Shown here: positions 12,764 through 25,500 of the stretch, one piece after another
How positions within the stretch are numbered: the first letter of the stretch is position 1
Layout: each line of letters starts with the position of its first letter
Source: Vespula vulgaris
Lineage: Eukaryota; Arthropoda; Insecta; Hymenoptera; Vespidae
DNA length: 64,000 nucleotides
NCBI RefSeq assembly: GCF_905475345.1
Contig: NC_066608.1
Location: 1,080,001-1,144,000, forward strand
Reading direction: 5' to 3'
Notes under the pieces: model-generated
Seen by the model: the letters and a program-made list of their open reading frames with translations, nothing else
Database searches by the model: none
Told to the model about the DNA's origin: nothing
Program-made: the position numbers and the translations under genes

Positions 12764-13240
12764 TTTCTTTCTCTCTTTCTCTTTCTCTCTTCCTCGTTAT
12801 AAAACAAACTTTAGAAAGATCCAGGGCTTGAAAAACGGGTCATTAAAAATTGTCACTGAGTTTTCTAGTTTCTTAGAAATTCATTTCACAAGAAAACATT
12901 TCTAATCCTTTCCCCCTCGTTCTTTTACTCTCTCTTTCTCTCTTTCCTAAAATATTTTATCCAGATTTTCGGATGAATAATTTTCAATGAATAAATTTTA
13001 ATAATAACGACGAATCAGGTCGTTCCTAATCGTCACTGAATATCTTTTTATTTCTTCTCTCTCTTTTTTTTTTTTACATGACATTTCACTAGAAAACGCT
13101 TCTAATCCTTTCCTCCCCCCCCCCTCTCTCTCTTCTTTCTCTAAAATACTTCATGTAAATTTTAGAATAACGTCAACCAGTAATAATAGATTGGTGTCAT
13201 TAAAAAAATGTGATAGAATTTTCTACCATCTTTAAAGACA
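12640..13240. repeat. Decayed tandem duplication, 200-bp period
   Basis: AGAAAACATTTCTAATCCTT at 12891 recurs as AGAAAACGCTTCTAATCCTT at 13091, exactly 200 bp apart. Shared flanks are TCACTGA before it and TAAAATA..TTCATG..ATTTT after it. A third partial copy starts near 13193 (TGTCATTAAAAAAATGTGAT). CT tracts lie inside each copy. Confidence 0.75.
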
Positions 13241-15099
13241 ATAATAATCATCTAATGATATAATCATATATATATATATATACATATATTTTACTTTGCA
13301 AAATGAATGACTTATTTTAAGGGCACCGCTCTGTAAATGTATATATATCTATAAAATGTATATATGTATATATATATAAAATATCATTCATTGTAATAGG
13401 AATTAATGTAGCTGGGACGATCGATCCCAGTTCTTATACAAAAGTAAGTTACTGGAACGTAACCTAAACAGGTCATAGAGCTGTGTTGTACGGAATAACG
13501 ATATCTCTCGAACGTAGAGAACGTGCCACAAAATCCGTACAGGAATAACCGATATAGGCGAGTGTCATCGGATATCAATAACGGCACAGTTACCCTTACA
13601 CGTTGTACTGCTGTGACTGCCATTGAATCGGCCACGAGAAAAGTTAATAACGATCTTGCATAGTCGATAAACTCGAAAACTCGATCCTTTTCTCTTTTCT
13701 CTCTCCTCTTTCTTTCTCTCTCTCTCTCTCTCTCTTATCTTATTGTTAATCAGCTTTTGTAAAAACGTAAGATAAAGAGACCAGACTAATTAATATTCTT
13801 AATAATTAAAAAATCTCTTACGTCTCAACGTTTTAACGTTATAACAAACACTATATAATTATCAGCCAAGTATATTTTCTTCAAAAATAAAAATAAAAAG
13901 AGAGAGAGAGAGAGAGAAATGTTAGCGTTTTATCAATCCAATTAATTTATATAACTTGTCTGTGCGTTTGCTATGAAGAAAATAAAATTTGTATAATGTG
14001 AATGTATAATATATGACAGTACGACGTTTAATATGTACACATATGTATATGAGTGGGTCTATCTATCATTTTCGAAAATTGGAATCCGATTTTCATAGAC
14101 AGAATAGAAATTAGATGGATTAGAATATTGATAGTGGTCGGAAAAGTGTCTCCACCTATGTGGTGAGAGATTATTACCAATACAGATTATATTTTATATA
14201 TAATATATATATGTCGAGTGTGTTAATATTATGCGAGTTAATTTTCTGTTCATAACAAGTCCACTTATCGAAGTTACACGACAGCTAAAGAGAGTAAAGG
14301 AGTGAATAAGAGAGAGCAAAGGAAAAAAAGAGAAGGGAGCGAGAGAGAGAGAGAGAGAGAGAGAGAAAAGAGGTAAGAGAAGAAGTGCGCATGCGCATAC
14401 TTTTCTCCGGCTCGTACCCTTTTACGCGATCGATTCTTAAAAAGCAGCCAGGGATGGCTTATCGCGTTTCACACTTATCTCTGTTTGTTTTACGCATCTG
14501 AGAAAAGAAAAAGAAAGGGAAAGAAGAGAGAGAGAGAGAGAGAGTAAAAGAACTTAATTTAGATCACTTTCGTTTTTTTTCTTTGTTCTGTCTTTTTTTT
14601 TTTTTTATCGATTAAGTATACACATTTTGATATTCTCATTGTTAAATGAAGAGAGAAAAAGAGAAAGAGAGGGAGAAAGTAAAAGAACTTAATTTAGATC
14701 ACTTTAATTCTCTTTATATCTCTCTTTCTTTCTTTTTTCTTTCTCCTTTTGATACGCATACTTTGATAATTTGATTACAAAATGATCGAGATAAATAACC
14801 TGGAAAGTGGCACATGTGCAAATGTCCGTCGAAGTATGTATGTAGTTGTTAAGACAATGATAAAATTTCTTTAGTTTCGATTGAGAGAAAGAGAGAAAGA
14901 GAGAGAATATCTCGTTCTAGTTCTATATTCTGGTAGAGATAGAGGATGGTCCAGTTTTCCTCTGGTCGCATCGCGATAACTAAAGATGTCCTGTTTTCTT
15001 CGTAAAATTTGGCAGACATACGTATAGAGATTTCCAAGAGTGTACCTAGTTGCCTAGGCTCATGACCCACTTTAAGAATTTTCTTGGCTGAGAGATCTT
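13241..15099. other. Noncoding region with two unique islands
   Basis: 13388-13640 and about 14815-15080 are non-repetitive, less AT-rich islands; a short minus-strand frame in the first shows no recognisable domain. Between them are GA/CT tracts and a perfect NRF-1-type palindrome. Confidence 0.5.
14386..14397. promoter_or_regulatory. Palindromic NRF-1/Ewg-type site
   Basis: TGCGCATGCGCA is the ideal binding palindrome of NRF-1 (Erect wing in Drosophila). It follows a GA tract, a setting often seen near insect promoters, but no transcript start can be shown. Confidence 0.4.
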
Positions 15100-15790
15100 T
15101 TATGAATTGTTACATCGTTGGCCATTTTAATATTCGACTTGTACTAATTCGCTTCGGTTAGTTATATCGTTTAGATAATAAATGAATGTAAAATTTTCTC
15201 GAATGTTGTTGCCCGTGTACCTTACCGACAATGATTTATTAATCATTTATCAATTTTTATATTTTCGATAATATCAAATATTAATTAATAGGAAATGTTT
15301 TAAATAGATCGTAGATTTTATAAATGTTCGATCGTGATCATTTATAAATTACAAAATCATTATTATTTATATCGTAATAATAAGTCTAAACGATTAATAA
15401 TTTCGCTTGGTCGAGTTTTACGAAGGTGAGATCATTTATGAATTGTTATCATCGTCACATCATCGGTCGTTTTAATATTCGATTCGTACTAATTGTTAGA
15501 ACTAAACAAATTTTCCATTCTGCGAAATTATTAAATTCTCAATAATTTTAATATTTGACTTAAATTAATCGTCGGAACTAAACGAATTGCATAACAAAAA
15601 AGGAATTATTGCAAATATTGTTCGAAACGAATAATAAAATTATTGGATCGCCGAGAATTTGAATATTTGACTCATATTTAATTGTCAAAATTAAACGGAT
15701 TACGTAAAAAAAATTTTATTGCGAATTCTGCTCGAAATAATTAATAAAATTATCGGATCGTCGATAATTTGAATATTCGATTATCATCGA
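15100..15790. repeat. Decayed tandem duplication, five copies
   Basis: TTTTAATATTCGACTTGTAC near 15125 recurs at about 15470, 15546, 15657 and 15767 with changes. Inner copies continue into TAATTGTCGGAACTAAACGA-like sequence. The last spacings are about 110 bp. Confidence 0.75.
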
Positions 15791-16859
15791 TATCATTCCA
15801 GTTAAATAATAAACAATCTAACAGACACAGACGAAAGAATTATCGCACGTAGATGTTGGCCAAGCTTGATCACATCGAACACCCACGTTATTTAGACTAT
15901 CTATTTGTCGTGTCTGCTTTGTCTAAAAAAAAAGAAGAAGAAGAAGAAGAAAAAAGAAGAAAAAAGGAAACATATAAAACGTGGTGCGTCATTAATTAAT
16001 GCGCTCTGAAATCATACATCCGTTTTATGACTTCATGCGCATGCTACTTATATATATATATATAATATGTGTGTATATATATGTGTGTATCCAATGAGAC
16101 CTCTTAATTAGTCTGACACAATGTGTCGATGTTAATATCTCGCTTAAAAAAAAAAAAAAGAGGAGCAACGTGATAATCGTCTGCTCCGAAGTGTCGCCAT
16201 CTTGATTATCACCCAATTAGCAGATATCTTTTTTTATTCTTTTGTCTTCTTTTTCATCCTCTACTTTATTCTTTCCTTATTCGTTGAATAGTAGGAGAAC
16301 ACGTATACACGGTTGATTTTAAATGAAACTTAGAAGAACGCCATATTCGCGCCATTAAATCATCCCCTCTTTCTCATCGCGAAGAAATCACGAGGTCACG
16401 CACGCTCCTTCGAGAGAAAGAGAGAGACAGAGAGAAAATGAAAGAAAGAGAGAAAAGAGAGAAAAAAATCGATCGAAGGTTTTAAGGAATACGCGTTTAA
16501 CCACGAACAATTTTATGTCGCACAGTCGAGGCTTCTTTCAAGCTCGGGAAACTTTAAAAGTGTATCTCATCGTCCGTGATGTCGACGATAAACGAGCATA
16601 ATACATACGTATAAAGGATCACGTGGACTATACACTCTCTTTCTCTCTTTCACATATACCAACTTGAGAGAGAGAGAGAGAGAGAGAAAGGTGTAATAAA
16701 TGACGAGCTTCTTCGAAAAACATTGAACATAGGAAGTGGCGGCGTATAATAGTAAAGGTCAGCGAAATAAAGTTACGGACTGTTTCGATCGAAGCTCTGA
16801 CCGGAATAATAAAAAAAAAAGGAACAAAAAAGAGAGGGAAAGAAAGAAATAGAAAAAAA
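15791..16859. other. Noncoding region
   Basis: Mixed unique and GA-rich DNA. It includes ATGCGCATGC near 16035 and a YY1/Pho-like CAAGATGGCGAC (minus, 16193-16204). No gene is supportable. Confidence 0.55.
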
Positions 16860-17352
16860 ATACGATTACCTATGACGTAAGCAGTTGTCAGGACGATTGT
16901 TTTGTTTGCTTTTGTTTCTTTCATATTACTTTTTTCTTTCTTTTATCATCGTCATTATTATTATTGTTAATAATATTCGTAGAAGTTCATAGTTCGACGT
17001 AGAATTAATAGAACGACACTTGATAGTAATTTGTGTTCGTGTTTAGAAGATAAAAATTAATTATACGTGTGATATTTTTTTTAATACGTTGTTGTAATTT
17101 TTTCTTCTTTCTTTCTTTCTTTCTTTTTTTTCTCCTTTATCAATTTTTTTCTATCGCGTGAAGATGCTGACTAGATAAAAAAGAAAATATACAAATATGC
17201 AATTATGACGTGAGCAGTTGTCGGAATGATTGTTCCAGATCTTTTTTTCTTTTTTCTTTTTAATATTACCATCATTCCTTTCGAAGTATAGTTCGATGTA
17301 GAATAAATAAAATGACTTGACATATAATAATTCGTATTCGTATTTAAAGTGT
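16860..17352. repeat. Diverged direct duplication, offset about 300-333 bp
   Basis: TATGACGTAAGCAGTTGTCA (16871) matches TATGACGTGAGCAGTTGTCG (17204). Near the far end, TAGTTCGACGTAGAATTAAT matches TAGTTCGATGTAGAATAAAT, then GTTCGTGTTTAGAA matches ATTCGTATTTAAAG. Pyrimidine tracts in the middle differ in length. Confidence 0.85.
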
Positions 17353-17675
17353 ACAAAAAAAAAAAAAAATGAAACTAAGAGAAGAAAAAGAGGAATTAAG
17401 TAATATTTTTAAACGTTCTTTTTTTTTCTTTTTTGTTTCCGTGTTTTTTTTTTTCTTTTGATAAATTTTTAATATCATGAGGATTAATCGAACGTCAGGA
17501 GAACGGACGTGTTTCATTGACGGGACACAATTTGGCAATTCGCCGACGTAACACATTATTTAACGACCAGCCTAGCCCGAGACTCGTAGAATCTTACATA
17601 GGTTTGTGAGAAACGGAAAATCTAGTTTTCGGTTGTAAGGTTCTCTCTTTCTCGAGAAAGAGAGAGAAAGAGGGA

Positions 17676-17732
<57 letters not shown>

Positions 17733-18200
17733 CGTATATAAATTCTATCCTCTTAACCTCGCTATAAAATCCAATTTTGAATCACAGCTATTTAACTCTG
17801 CGAGTGTTAAACTCGTATTTAAGAACATGTATATATATATATATTTAGTACATTACATACATAAATACATACATACATACATATATATATATATATATTT
17901 ATTTATATAAACTGGTATTTAAGAATATATATATATATATATATTTAGTTGATAAGGTATCTAGTTTACGTTTCTTTATCAAATAGTAGAACATTTACTT
18001 CTGGAAACATAATCGAAATCGTTTCATTAAAAAAAGTTATCGTTGGTCGCATTACTCTTGCGAATTACTGACGCAATTAAATACTTATCATTGTCGAGAA
18101 AAAAAAGTGCAAAGAAAGAAAGGAATGGAAGGAAAGTAAAGAAAAAAAAAAAAAAAAAAAAGAAAGAAATGAAAAGTATAGAACAAGTTAGAACTGGCTC
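17353..18200. other. Noncoding region with GA and AT tracts
   Basis: Contains the long GA array, (AT)n tracts at 17828-17945 and an A-rich tract near 18140. No gene seen. Confidence 0.65.
17654..17730. repeat. (GA)n microsatellite with CT/GA switch
   Basis: About 75 bp of GA, preceded by CTCTCTTTCTCGAGAAAGAG, a small palindrome where the CT strand turns into GA. Confidence 0.93.
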
Positions 18201-18229
18201 GTAAGACGAGCGTAAATTCTATTAATAAA

Positions 18230-18690
18230 ATTATAGGTCTCGGTCGTAAGTATAGCGCTCAGAACGCTACTGATTTTATTCTTATAATGAAGTACCAACC
18301 GAAATGAATTGATTCTCTCTACTTAGAAATGACAAAAAAATAGAAACAATTTCCTTTTTTTTCTTCCTCTCTCTCTCTTTTTTTTTTTTTAATAACAACA
18401 AACAAAATTGAATTTAATTGGATAGTATTAAATTAATCTCCCCGAGCGTTCAGAACTTTAGTGATTTTATTTTGCAACGATAATAACAATCGAACGTTAG
18501 AATAAAAAATTACGAAAAAGAAAATTGATCAAATCAAATCAAATCAAATTAAATAATATCGAAAAAAAAAAGCAAAAAGAGAAAAGTAACATTAAATGAA
18601 ATTAAATAAATATATATATATATATATAATATATATCGCTCGATGAGATCAAAACGAATGATTTTACTACGACACTGAAGTTATCAACAA
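18230..18690. repeat. Decayed tandem duplication, about 195-bp period
   Basis: CAGAACGCTACTGATTTTAT (18260), CAGAACTTTAGTGATTTTAT (18451) and ATCAAAACGAATGATTTTAC (18649) are spaced 191 and about 198 bp. Confidence 0.65.
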
Positions 18691-18699
18691 TTAAAACGT

Positions 18700-19792
18700 T
18701 TATCCAAAATCCAAATTATTTTCATCGCACGGTATAAAAAGGAAGAAGAAAAGGAAAAGAAAAAGGAAAAGGAAAAGGAAAAAGAATGTAATAAATGTCT
18801 CGGAAAAAGAACCAACAAAAAAAAAAAGAAAGAAAAAGAGGAAGGAAAGAAAAGAAAAGAATAAATAATTGATCTTTAAAATCGGCTAGAGAAACTTTTG
18901 GCCCACCCAGTAGAAGAAGAAGAAGAAGAGGAAGAGGAAGAAGAGAAGGAGTAGAAGTAGAAGTAGAAGTAGGAGTAAGAGTAAGAGAAGAAGGAGGAAG
19001 GGGAAGAAGAAAGAGGAGAAGGGGGAGAAGGGTGAGAGGAGGAGAGGGTTCGCATTTTATTGGAGCAGAAGGAATTCTGTCGTGGGTCACGAGTTCGACA
19101 TGCCCGATTTAAAAATAAAAACGTAATGCTTAACGTCAAGAGATCCGCGAAGAGTCACGAGCCCGAAAACGAAAATTTCGGTGTAGAACGGGAGTAGGAG
19201 AAACGTAGAGAACGTTTTTTTTTCTTTTTTTTTTCTTTTTTTTTTCTTTCTTCTTTTCTTTCTTTTTTATTCTCTCGATGATGTTATTGTAATTTGAGGG
19301 TGCAATGTCGGCGCGAACTATGCGTAGTAGAGAGAGAGAAAGAGAGAGAGAGAGTATCGCGTGACCAATTGCAATTATCTATCGTGCCACGCTTCGTGAT
19401 TATCAACAATGAAGCTTTACCACCAGCAGACAACATATTTTTGCATTCATAGGATCTTGTGATATCTAGAGAATGAATAAAAGAGAGAGAGAGAGAATGA
19501 AAATCGATAGCTCGTTATTTCTTTCTTTCTTTCTCTCTCTCTCTCTCTTTTTTTCATGTTCTTTTCTTTTTTTCTTTTTTCCCTTCAACGGGAAAAATAA
19601 CTTTTCAAATTTATCGAACGAAAGTGGACTTTTAATTAAAAACCACTTACTTTACACCGATCTTATCGAATAAATAAATCGAAATACGTCACTCGATCGA
19701 TCTACGATCGATCATTCAAACTCACGCGAGACACTTTGTTTTTCTTTTCTGTCTTTCTCTGTCTCTCTCTCTCTCTTTCTTTCTCTTTTGTA

Positions 19793-19831
<39 letters not shown>

Positions 19832-20449
19832 ATCTTACTTTCACCGATCGTTAAATTCCTTAATCCGACAACGCACCTTCCGATGTAATCGATTTATTAC
19901 GTCAAAGATATCATCGACATTAACGGGGTTCCCCCGTTGATTGATAATAACAAGGTAACATTTCACCTCGTCCTACTTTTCGAATCATCCATTAAAAAAA
20001 AAAAAAAAACGCGTTAACTTATCTTCTCCCCTCCCTTACCATCGTCGCCATCCTCACCCCCTCACCCTCACCCCCCTCACCCTCACCTCCACTCCATCTC
20101 ATTGCTCGACTACTTTTAATCTACATACAATCTGGAAATTGAAATAAGTACAATTAAGTAGGTATTAATTTTATTTTCATTAGTCAAGGCAATCCGAATG
20201 TAGGTTAGTTTCTGTATATAATTTATCTTGCATCGTTTCTTTTCCTTTTCTTTTTCTTTCTTTTTTTTTTTTATATATATATATTTTGTTTTATCCAATC
20301 TACCGTATCTATAGTGGAATGATAGAAATTTTGTCGGTAGAGCGAAATTTACAGAAAATCCCGCATCACAGATGAAATGTTTTGCAGATGATCTTAGAAT
20401 ATTAAATGACTAAATGATAATTAAAACGAGTCAGCGTCGCGATTACTTT
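18700..20449. other. Noncoding purine/pyrimidine-rich region
   Basis: Contains A/G triplet arrays (18740-19060), T/C tracts, TTTC repeats at 19808-19835 and CCCTCA units at 20045-20095. Long open frames here are low-complexity only. Confidence 0.7.
18909..19045. repeat. (GAA/GGA/GTA)n purine-rich array
   Basis: Imperfect AAG/GAG/AGT triplets for about 135 bp. Confidence 0.9.
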
Positions 20450-20900
20450 ATTTAAAACAAATAAACAACTTGACCGAGGTGAAAGAAAAGAGAAACGAAA
20501 AAGAAAAAAAGAGGTAGATAAAGACGTAAGTGGACAGATCAGGTGAAAGTATGATAAAAAATTAAAGTAGAAAAACTCTCAACATTTTCTGTACAGCCAT
20601 ACTATCCTCGATGTAACAAGACTTCCTTTCCGATTACCCTGACATTCAAACTTCAAGTACGCGTTCACATTTGATTAGTCGTTTCTTTAACAAACTTTAA
20701 AAACGATCGCTTCAAAAATTTATAAATTATATTTTACTAAAAAAAGTTTATTGAAAAGAAAAAAAAAAGAAGGAGAAGAAGAAGAAGAAGAAGAAGAGAA
20801 AAAAGAAAAGAGAAAAGTACAACTTGACGGAGATGAAAAGAAAAAGAGAGAGAAGAGGAAAAAGAAAAAGTAGATAAAGATGTAAGTAGACAGACCAGGG
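20450..20900. repeat. Diverged direct duplication, offset about 356 bp
   Basis: GTAGATAAAGACGTAAGTGG, then ACAGATCAGG (20514-20543), matches GTAGATAAAGATGTAAGTAG, then ACAGACCAGG (20870-20899). ACAACTTGACCGAGGTGAAA also matches ACAACTTGACGGAGATGAAA upstream. Confidence 0.88.
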
Positions 20901-23546
20901 TCTTCTACAATAGCTGGAACTACAGTGAAGGAAGTAAAACAAGTAAACCGTGAACACATAGAAACGAAAAACATTTAGCTCGACCTATAAACACCTCCTA
21001 GGCTCCAGTGCTTTTCCAAGAACAAAGTCATCGATTACAATAGCCCTGGTTACGATCGTATAAATCTTAGTCGTTTTAACGTTAACGCGTTAACTCGTTT
21101 GTATTTTCTTAACTTACACAGACGTATATATATTTGTATAGAGATACAACCTAGTCTTCTCTAAATGTTACTAGCTGGATCAAAAAATGTTTCTAGTTAA
21201 CAAAAAATTATTTTCACTGTTTTTCTTTCCTTTGGAGACTTTTAAGATTAATACACACACACACACACATTTTCTTTTCCTAATTATCAAATTGTAAAAC
21301 TAGAGAAATGTCGTAAACTTGAAATTAGTCTTTAAGAACTTTTAACACACCCTATACGTGGGCAACATAAAAGCAGGTATAAAAACATGGCAAAGTGAAG
21401 GATAAAACCTAAGGCATGGAAGATATCACGTTCGAGCGCATCGATACGTCTATAATATTGATAGTTGGACAATTTTAAAGGCCAAGCGCACGGTCGGACG
21501 GATCAATAAGACAGTGGTAATATCTCAAAGTAGTAGGTCGCGTGATAAAACGTTGAATTATAACGGTGTGCCAAAGTACTCGAACGACGGCCTCCCGCAG
21601 CCGCCTCAAACATCCCCGACCCCCGACCTCCGACCCCGACTCCGACCCCCTTCGAAGGAGGCAGCTTGCTTTCAATAAATATCAAGTTTGACGATGTCTA
21701 CATCGGGAAAAAAAATAAACCGAAGATTTCGAAAAGATAAAAAAGAAGAAAAAGATAATAGAAAGAAAACGCTGATCTATCTATAGCAATTTTTTTTGTT
21801 TTCTTTTTTCTTTTTTGTTTCTTTTTTCTCCTACATTTTAAAGGATCTATTACGTATGTACGTATGCGTATTAATTTTACATATGTTCACAATTTGTGTT
21901 GTCATTTTTATGCTGTAATATTTATGCAGTATACGTTATGCAGCGGTAATGTTATAAAGTATTTTAAATATTTTTCATAGATATTAAATGATATATATAT
22001 ATAGTTTATATATAATAAAAATATTGAAATAATCGAATCATAAATAGGATAAAATTTGTGATAGACTAAGTTTATAAAAAGAATGTATACGACAATACGT
22101 AGTGGATTCTTTTAGGAGGATCTAGTTTAAAACAAAAATTTATCTACTTTTTAACGGAACGGATAAAGATTCTAATTCCGAAGAAATTGATTCTAATCTC
22201 GAACTTTATCGACGATAATGACTTTATTCTTTTATCACTATTTTCTTTCAAATGTCCTAACAAATCTATTAGAAATATAAGAATATCTATTAGATAAAAC
22301 GAAGAAAAAGTATTTCGTGCGCCTAAGGAGAAAAATGAGAGGAAGAAAAACAACAAGAAAAAGAAATAAGAAAAAGAAATAAGAAAAGGAGTAAGAAAGG
22401 ATAAAGAAAATCTTGAAATTGCAAACGAATGCAAAACGATATGTGAGCTGCTCTTAGCATAAGACATCGAAACGACACGTTTGGATAAGTCTCGAACCGG
22501 TACGTGGGTCGATCGACCTACATACATACATAGATAGATAGATACATATATACATACATGCACCCAAGTATGGAGGATGAAAAGAGATAAAGAACGATCA
22601 CACGATGAGAAAGAGCTCTGGCTCTTGGTATCGTTCTTACCGGAAACGGAATGAAACTGTTTGATGAACGCCTTACCGATTGACCGACTTTGTTCTGAAC
22701 GGTTAAATCGTTCGGTTTATAAAAGGATAAAAAACAAAACAAAAACAGAAGAAAATAAAAAAATAAAAAAAAAACGTAAGATATTTTTAATATGTAAGAT
22801 TATTTTAATATGTAAGATGCTTTTTAAGGAGGAGTTGAAATAATTGCTTACGTTAGATAAAAGAAAAAGAAGAGAAGCAACAAAAGTAAAAAGAAATAAA
22901 AAATGAGATAATAAGAGGGATCTTTGATCTCGTAGAAGGATCTGAGATAGTACCGGGGATGATCTCTTGGGTGATTTAAAAAAAAATCGATCGCTCTTAC
23001 CCGAGACTTACTTTTTCTAGGCTTATTTTTTTGCTTACTTTTTTCTTTTTCCTCTTCTTCTTTTACGTTTTTTTTTTCTGCAGATTGCAAAAAACCAACG
23101 AGTTTCTGGATTAAAAAAAAAATCGTTTAACACTTAACCGTGACCTTTTATTACTCCAATTTTATATTTTGCAAATTTTTAAACTAGGAGACTAGAGTGA
23201 ACAATTTTTGATCTTAGATATAGTATATCGTTCGAGGTAGCAGCTTTCAATTTCCTCTGAGCGAGGATACCAATTTACGTTGGCAGGATATTAGGAAGGA
23301 ATGATTCTCTCTCTCTCGTCTCTCTGTCTCTCTGAGAAACTAGAATTCCACGTTTACTTGTAGATTTTCTGTATATATAGATCGTATCACCACCATCGTC
23401 GTAATCATCGTCGTTGTTCTTTTTATTGCAAAGGCAAAATGAATTATAATCGAGGAATTTTTTTCATATGTAAACCAAACGTCCACAGTTTATATGAGAA
23501 AATACAAAGAGAAAAAAAAGAGAAGAAGATGGTAAAGAGAGGGAGG

Positions 23547-23577
<31 letters not shown>

Positions 23578-23914
23578 ATAGAGATAGAGAGAAGCTGTAA
23601 AGAATTTCCGATAGAATCCTTGAAACTGTGCATCTACCGTAAAGATTCTTTCCACCTACAATTCTCTTCCAACTCCTTTTCAGCCGATACTACCAGTATG
23701 TCTACATAATTTTTCTACGATCCGTAGATATGTAATATATACGTAGATATATATGTATAAGACATCGTTGGAGATATATGTCTATATCTATGTATGTGCG
23801 TACGTATGTATATATCTAGGAAAGAATTCGAATAGAATGAAAAATAGAAAAGAACATATATAATCCGGGTGAAGAAACTCGAGTGTTAGAGAGATGCCAT
23901 AAGGCATATATATT

Positions 23915-23918
<4 letters not shown>

Positions 23919-23967
<49 letters not shown>
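23919..23967. repeat. (CT)n microsatellite
   Basis: Pure CT for about 48 bp, followed by AT-rich sequence. Confidence 0.95.
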
Positions 23968-23969
<2 letters not shown>

Positions 23970-24240
23970 ATATATATATGTATATATATATACATACATA
24001 TTTCTCTGTATCTGTCTCCGTCTCTCATCTTCGTTGGTACCAAGAGTACGTGCCAAGACGCGTTAACGCGTTTCCAAGAATCCCCGCCCGGTATTGCCGA
24101 GATTTTATCAATTTCTTTCCGAGTCCGCGAATGTGTTAGAAGTGCAAGAGAGAACCGCGTCATAAATATCGACACGGTTGTAGCTACTCTGTATCCCACA
24201 TTCTTGCGCGCACGCTCCTACTCTATACTTCGTCGCGTTC

Positions 24241-24272
24241 ATCGTCTTCGTCGTCTTCGTCGTCTTCGTCGT
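24241..24272. repeat. (TCGTCTTCG)n array
   Basis: Three and a half near-perfect nonamers. Confidence 0.9.
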
Positions 24273-24316
24273 TTGTGTTTCAACGAGAAGTTTGGAATTT
24301 CATTAGAAATTTAGCG

Positions 24317-24349
<33 letters not shown>

Positions 24350-25356
24350 AGGGAGATGCAAAGAGGAACAGAGGAAAGAGAAAGAGAGAGAGAGGAGAAA
24401 AGAGAAGAGGAGAGGAAGGGAGAGAAGGATTAGATCGGTGAGTAGGCCCCACGGCTTGGAAAATGTAAGTGAGTCTAGGTCAGCCGTGTAGGGTCGATAC
24501 CATGAAAGCAGGACAAAGGCGGGTCTCGCTCGTATCTTGCCATCGAGGAACGCATCGAACGGAAAAAGAACAAAAGGGGGTGGGGTCGGGGGAGAGGAGA
24601 GCTGAGGAGGGGAAAGGGTGGAGTGAGGCCTCAGGGGTAACCCCCTTGGCTTATCGTGCTTATTCTTTTACTCTTACGACGGTCATATCTTACGATAAGA
24701 GAGGGAGAGGTAGATAGCGAGAAAAAGAGAAATATATACGTATATATATATGTATGTATATATATATATATATACACAAAAGGAGGAAGAAGAGAACGAA
24801 ATAAAGTATTCGTAATAAGGTCTCCGTTATTTCCCTTGGAATAGAACATTTCGATAACGGAGCCACGAGGCGGCGAGATCAGGAACATTCTCGAGCAAAA
24901 CCGCGCTCAGGGTTCTGGGGATAATGCGCCTGCTCGATCCCGGGACACACTGGGACTAGAACGCTCGTACGTGTTCTAGAGGAGCAGCAGAAACAGCAGC
25001 AGCGGCAGCAGCAACATCAGCAATAGCAGTTAGAAGCAGAAAGCATACGAGCAACCTCGAGCTCTGCCTGGCCTGGCACTCCCGAAATAATGTTCGTCGA
25101 GAAGGGGTGGCGGCTGAGAGGGAGAGAGAGAGAGAGAGAGAGAGAAGGTTAAGAGGAGGAAAGATGAAGGAGGAGGAGGAGGAGGAGAAGGAAGTGTGCG
25201 TGCGAGTGAGAAAGGAAGAGAGAGAGAGAGAGAGAGAGAAATGCGCAAGAGGAAAGAGGAGAAGCGTCTTTCGGTGGCCCTGGCCGGACCCGGAGCCGGC
25301 GGTCGTTACATAATTTTCGCGATTCCACCTGCGATCGTGGAACACTCTCTTTCTCT

Positions 25357-25389
<33 letters not shown>

Positions 25390-25469
25390 TTCATCGTCTG
25401 CTTCTTCTTCTTCTTGTTCCGCTTCTCCTTGGCCGACTCAGAGCAACCCTGGTGGGGGTGGTGGTGGAT

Positions 25470-25500
25470 GGTTGGTTGGTTGGTTGGTTGGTTGGTTGGT
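25470..25500. repeat. (GGTT)n microsatellite
   Basis: Seven to eight tetramers next to a GGT-rich stretch. Confidence 0.93.

Larger units (their letters stand above)
20901..24420. other. Noncoding region
   Basis: Unique AT-rich DNA with GA/CT arrays and a C/T-rich stretch (21600-21660, CCGACC-like repeats). No coding exon, RNA gene or transposon end was recognised. Confidence 0.6.

Noticed and set aside
14849..15070. 73-codon minus-strand frame (GHEPRQLGTLLEIS...)
   Set aside because: It starts at GTG, ends in a GA-derived Ser/Leu run and has no recognisable domain or splice support. I kept it only as a unique noncoding island.
15426..15450. TGAGATCATTT, matching the first 11 bases of bantam microRNA
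   Set aside because: The match stops there, no hairpin surrounds it, and a diverged relative of the same sequence lies in the local tandem repeat.
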